Assembly (NCBI GenBank): GCA_016199405.1
Contig: JACQGS010000041.1
Span: 1 to 30,995 of the forward strand
Source: Chloroflexota bacterium
GTDB taxonomy: Bacteria; Chloroflexota; Anaerolineae; UBA4142
Direction of reading: 5' to 3'
DNA length: 30,995 nucleotides
Shown: piece by piece, positions 29,895 through 30,995 of the stretch
Numbering within the stretch: the stretch's first letter is position 1
Layout: every line of letters starts with the position of its first letter
Notes under the pieces: model-generated
The model's input: the letters and a program-made list of their open reading frames with translations, nothing else
Databases searched by the model: none
Told to the model about the DNA's origin: nothing
Translations under genes and position numbers: made by a program

Positions 29895-30599
29895 TTACGG
29901 CGGTCGTAGCGGCGGTGGAGTAATATTGCGGGGCGGCTCGCCGGGATAGGAAAGCGACGCGCGCCAACTGACGTAGTGCTTCAATTGCTCGTACTGACTA
30001 TTCCATGCGTCGCCGATGTCGTTGGGCTTGCATGCCGGGACATAAACTTGCAATTCGAATTGATACGCGTCTGGTTCAGTGGTGGCTGGACCCATCGCGA
30101 TATGCCGCGCTTCGTGAACGAGGACCGTCGCCGCGACAAAAGTCCGCATCGAATCTTTGTAATGAGTTGGATCGTTGACCGATCCGCTGGACGGCAAATA
30201 CACAATCGAACTGCCGGTGAAAACATAACCGGTTGCGTTTCGAAATTCGCGCCCGCGTTGAACTTCGCTGACGTGCGTCCGCACATAAGTGAACAAGTGG
30301 GGCGCGCACGCTTTGAGCAGATTGAGCCCGTCCTGAATCATGCGGCGTTCTTCGGAATTGAGATCACTGCCGATCAAAATCTCGCCACTCGCGCGCGTCG
30401 GCGTGCGCGTGGGATTTGATGTCGGGGTTGACAGGCGCGCGCGAGTTGGAACTAGAGTTTGCGATGATAGAGGCGTTAGCGTCGCGATCGGTGTCGGCGT
30501 TTCCGTGGATGCGGGGAATGGCGTCGCGGCAATTTCAATATCGGCGTTGACGCACGCGGTGATCAATTGCGCGAAGAGCAATATGCCGGCGAGTCTCAC
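29895..30599 (-). CDS. Secreted lipoprotein with HEARH zinc-metallopeptidase-like motif
   Basis: This 234-residue protein begins with a lipoprotein signal peptide (lipobox LITAC, Cys16). A Thr/Pro-rich spacer (about residues 25-70), typical of surface-tethered proteins, follows. The folded part holds VLVHEARHIAMG with HEARH at 162-166, an HExxH motif that could bind zinc. TEPDAYQFE at 174-182 offers a Glu as third ligand. The four Cys residues include Cys98 (KACAP) and one near residue 193 (PACKP). It may be a small gluzincin-like peptidase or a hydrolase-like relic; no known family is recognised. The GTG start sits six bases after a -10 element, so the mRNA is probably leaderless. The length is short for a full protease. 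Confidence 0.78.
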   Translation of the reverse strand: MRLAGILLFAQLITACVNADIEIAATPFPASTETPTPIATLTPLSSQTLVPTRARLSTPTSNPTRTPTRASGEILIGSDLNSEERRMIQDGLNLLKACAPHLFTYVRTHVSEVQRGREFRNATGYVFTGSSIVYLPSSGSVNDPTHYKDSMRTFVAATVLVHEARHIAMGPATTEPDAYQFELQVYVPACKPNDIGDAWNSQYEQLKHYVSWRASLSYPGEPPRNITPPPLRPP

Positions 30600-30605
30600 G
30601 AATCG

Positions 30606-30634
30606 ATTCTAACATAATCGCCGCGCCGGTTCAA
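30606..30634 (-). promoter_or_regulatory. Predicted promoter for the lipoprotein gene, probably leaderless
   Basis: On the minus strand, TTGAAC (30629-30634), a 17-bp spacer, and an extended -10 TGtTAGAAT (hexamer 30606-30611) lie six bases before the GTG at 30599. Confidence 0.65.
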
Positions 30635-30647
30635 CTCCAAAACCAAC

Positions 30648-30731
30648 CGCAGACCCTGGCACTTGCGTTCCCGCCAGGGCAAGTGGAACGCAGAGGAAAA
30701 AAATTTCTCTGCTTGCCTTCGGCAGTCTGCG
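30648..30731. repeat. Compound inverted-repeat element in a divergent intergenic region
   Basis: Outer arms cgcagac (30648-30654) and gtctgcg (30725-30731) enclose two competing pairings: ccctggc/gccaggg (30654-30660 with 30672-30678) and tgcgttcc/ggaacgca (30664-30671 with 30685-30692). A further cagag/ctctg hairpin follows. Nothing else is seen in the 280-bp gap apart from promoters. Confidence 0.55.
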
Positions 30732-30804
30732 ATGATTTATGAGTAATCACCGCGGCGGTTGTCCGGCACGGAAAAATCAACGCAGAGCCAAAATAGCGCG
30801 GCTT

Positions 30805-30832
30805 TTGACGCGCCGGTCGGTCGGTGTATAAT
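30805..30832 (+). promoter_or_regulatory. Predicted promoter for the acyl-CoA dehydrogenase gene
   Basis: TTGACG (30805-30810) and TATAAT (30827-30832) are separated by 16 bp. A strong 'aaggagga' ribosome site lies at 30863-30870, about 9 bases before the GTG start. Confidence 0.75.
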
Positions 30833-30879
30833 CGAAACGAGCGGAAGGGGAAAAAATTTCCGAAGGAGGAAGTGTCACT

Positions 30880-30995
30880 GTGGACTTTCGATTGACCCCG
30901 CAGCAAGAACTTTTTAGGCGCACCGTGCGCGAATTCGCGGAAAAGAACGTCGCGCCGCGTTCGCGTGAGATCGATCAAAAAGCGCAAGGTATTCC
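30880..30995 (+). CDS. Acyl-CoA dehydrogenase, N-terminal fragment (cut by window edge)
   Basis: Only 38 codons are visible. They encode MDFRLTPQQELFRRTVREFA followed by EKNVAPRSREIDQKAQGIP. This is the usual first helix of acyl-CoA dehydrogenases (the 'LTeeQ..lr..vreFae..iaP.a.e.D' pattern). These flavoenzymes form the 2,3 double bond of acyl-CoA in beta-oxidation or amino-acid breakdown and pass electrons to ETF. A GTG start follows a strong ribosome site and promoter. Chain-length preference cannot be judged from this fragment. Confidence 0.85.
   Translation, partial: MDFRLTPQQELFRRTVREFAEKNVAPRSREIDQKAQGI

Overview
The window is a 31 kb chromosomal segment of roughly 58-60% GC. It suggests an uncultured Chloroflexota-like bacterium (Anaerolineae or a relative), probably from a metagenome. 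The basis is gene style: multi-GAF sensors, DUF2723 and family 39 membrane glycosyltransferases, an ILEI-domain protein, a PatZ-like ADP-forming acyl-CoA ligase, and a Flp-type pilin. Many short palindromic and simple repeats also fit. The assignment is inference; there is no rRNA or other marker gene here.

Layout. (1) 1-3195, minus strand: ECF sigma factor, then a MacAB-like export set (adaptor, ATPase, permease cut by the left edge). (2) 3286-3677: a MITE-like element, a strong promoter and a compact structured RNA that ends in its own intrinsic terminator just ahead of the next gene. (3) 3700-10876, plus strand: a tight run of CDF metal transporter, glycerol-3-phosphate dehydrogenase, PatZ-like CoA ligase/acetyltransferase and MFS transporter, joined by ATGA/GTGA overlaps or about 20 bp. 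(4) 10905-14074, plus strand: PAS histidine kinase, metallo-beta-lactamase-fold hydrolase, and a response-regulator-like protein whose phospho-acceptor Asp is Glu, closed by a terminator. (5) 14163-15749, minus: a lone NuoL/MrpD-like membrane protein. (6) 15974-16846, plus: a SAM methyltransferase, convergent with a minus-strand pair (four-GAF membrane sensor and a 47-residue Flp-like pilin). (7) 19737-28808, plus: a compact cluster of large GT-C type membrane proteins, one carrying a C-terminal ILEI domain split off by a one-base frameshift. (8) 28809-30995: a second methyltransferase between two (acgcgaaag)n arrays, a minus-strand lipoprotein with an HEARH motif, and the start of an acyl-CoA dehydrogenase.

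How the genes fit together. The glycosyltransferase cluster probably transfers lipid-linked sugars at the outer face of the membrane. The pilin, sensors, exporter and sigma factor are envelope and signalling functions. The most unusual features are the orphan structured RNA at 3562-3677, the several repeat families that have entered coding genes in frame (five places in three genes), the pseudo-receiver at 13204, and the frameshifted ILEI-domain protein.
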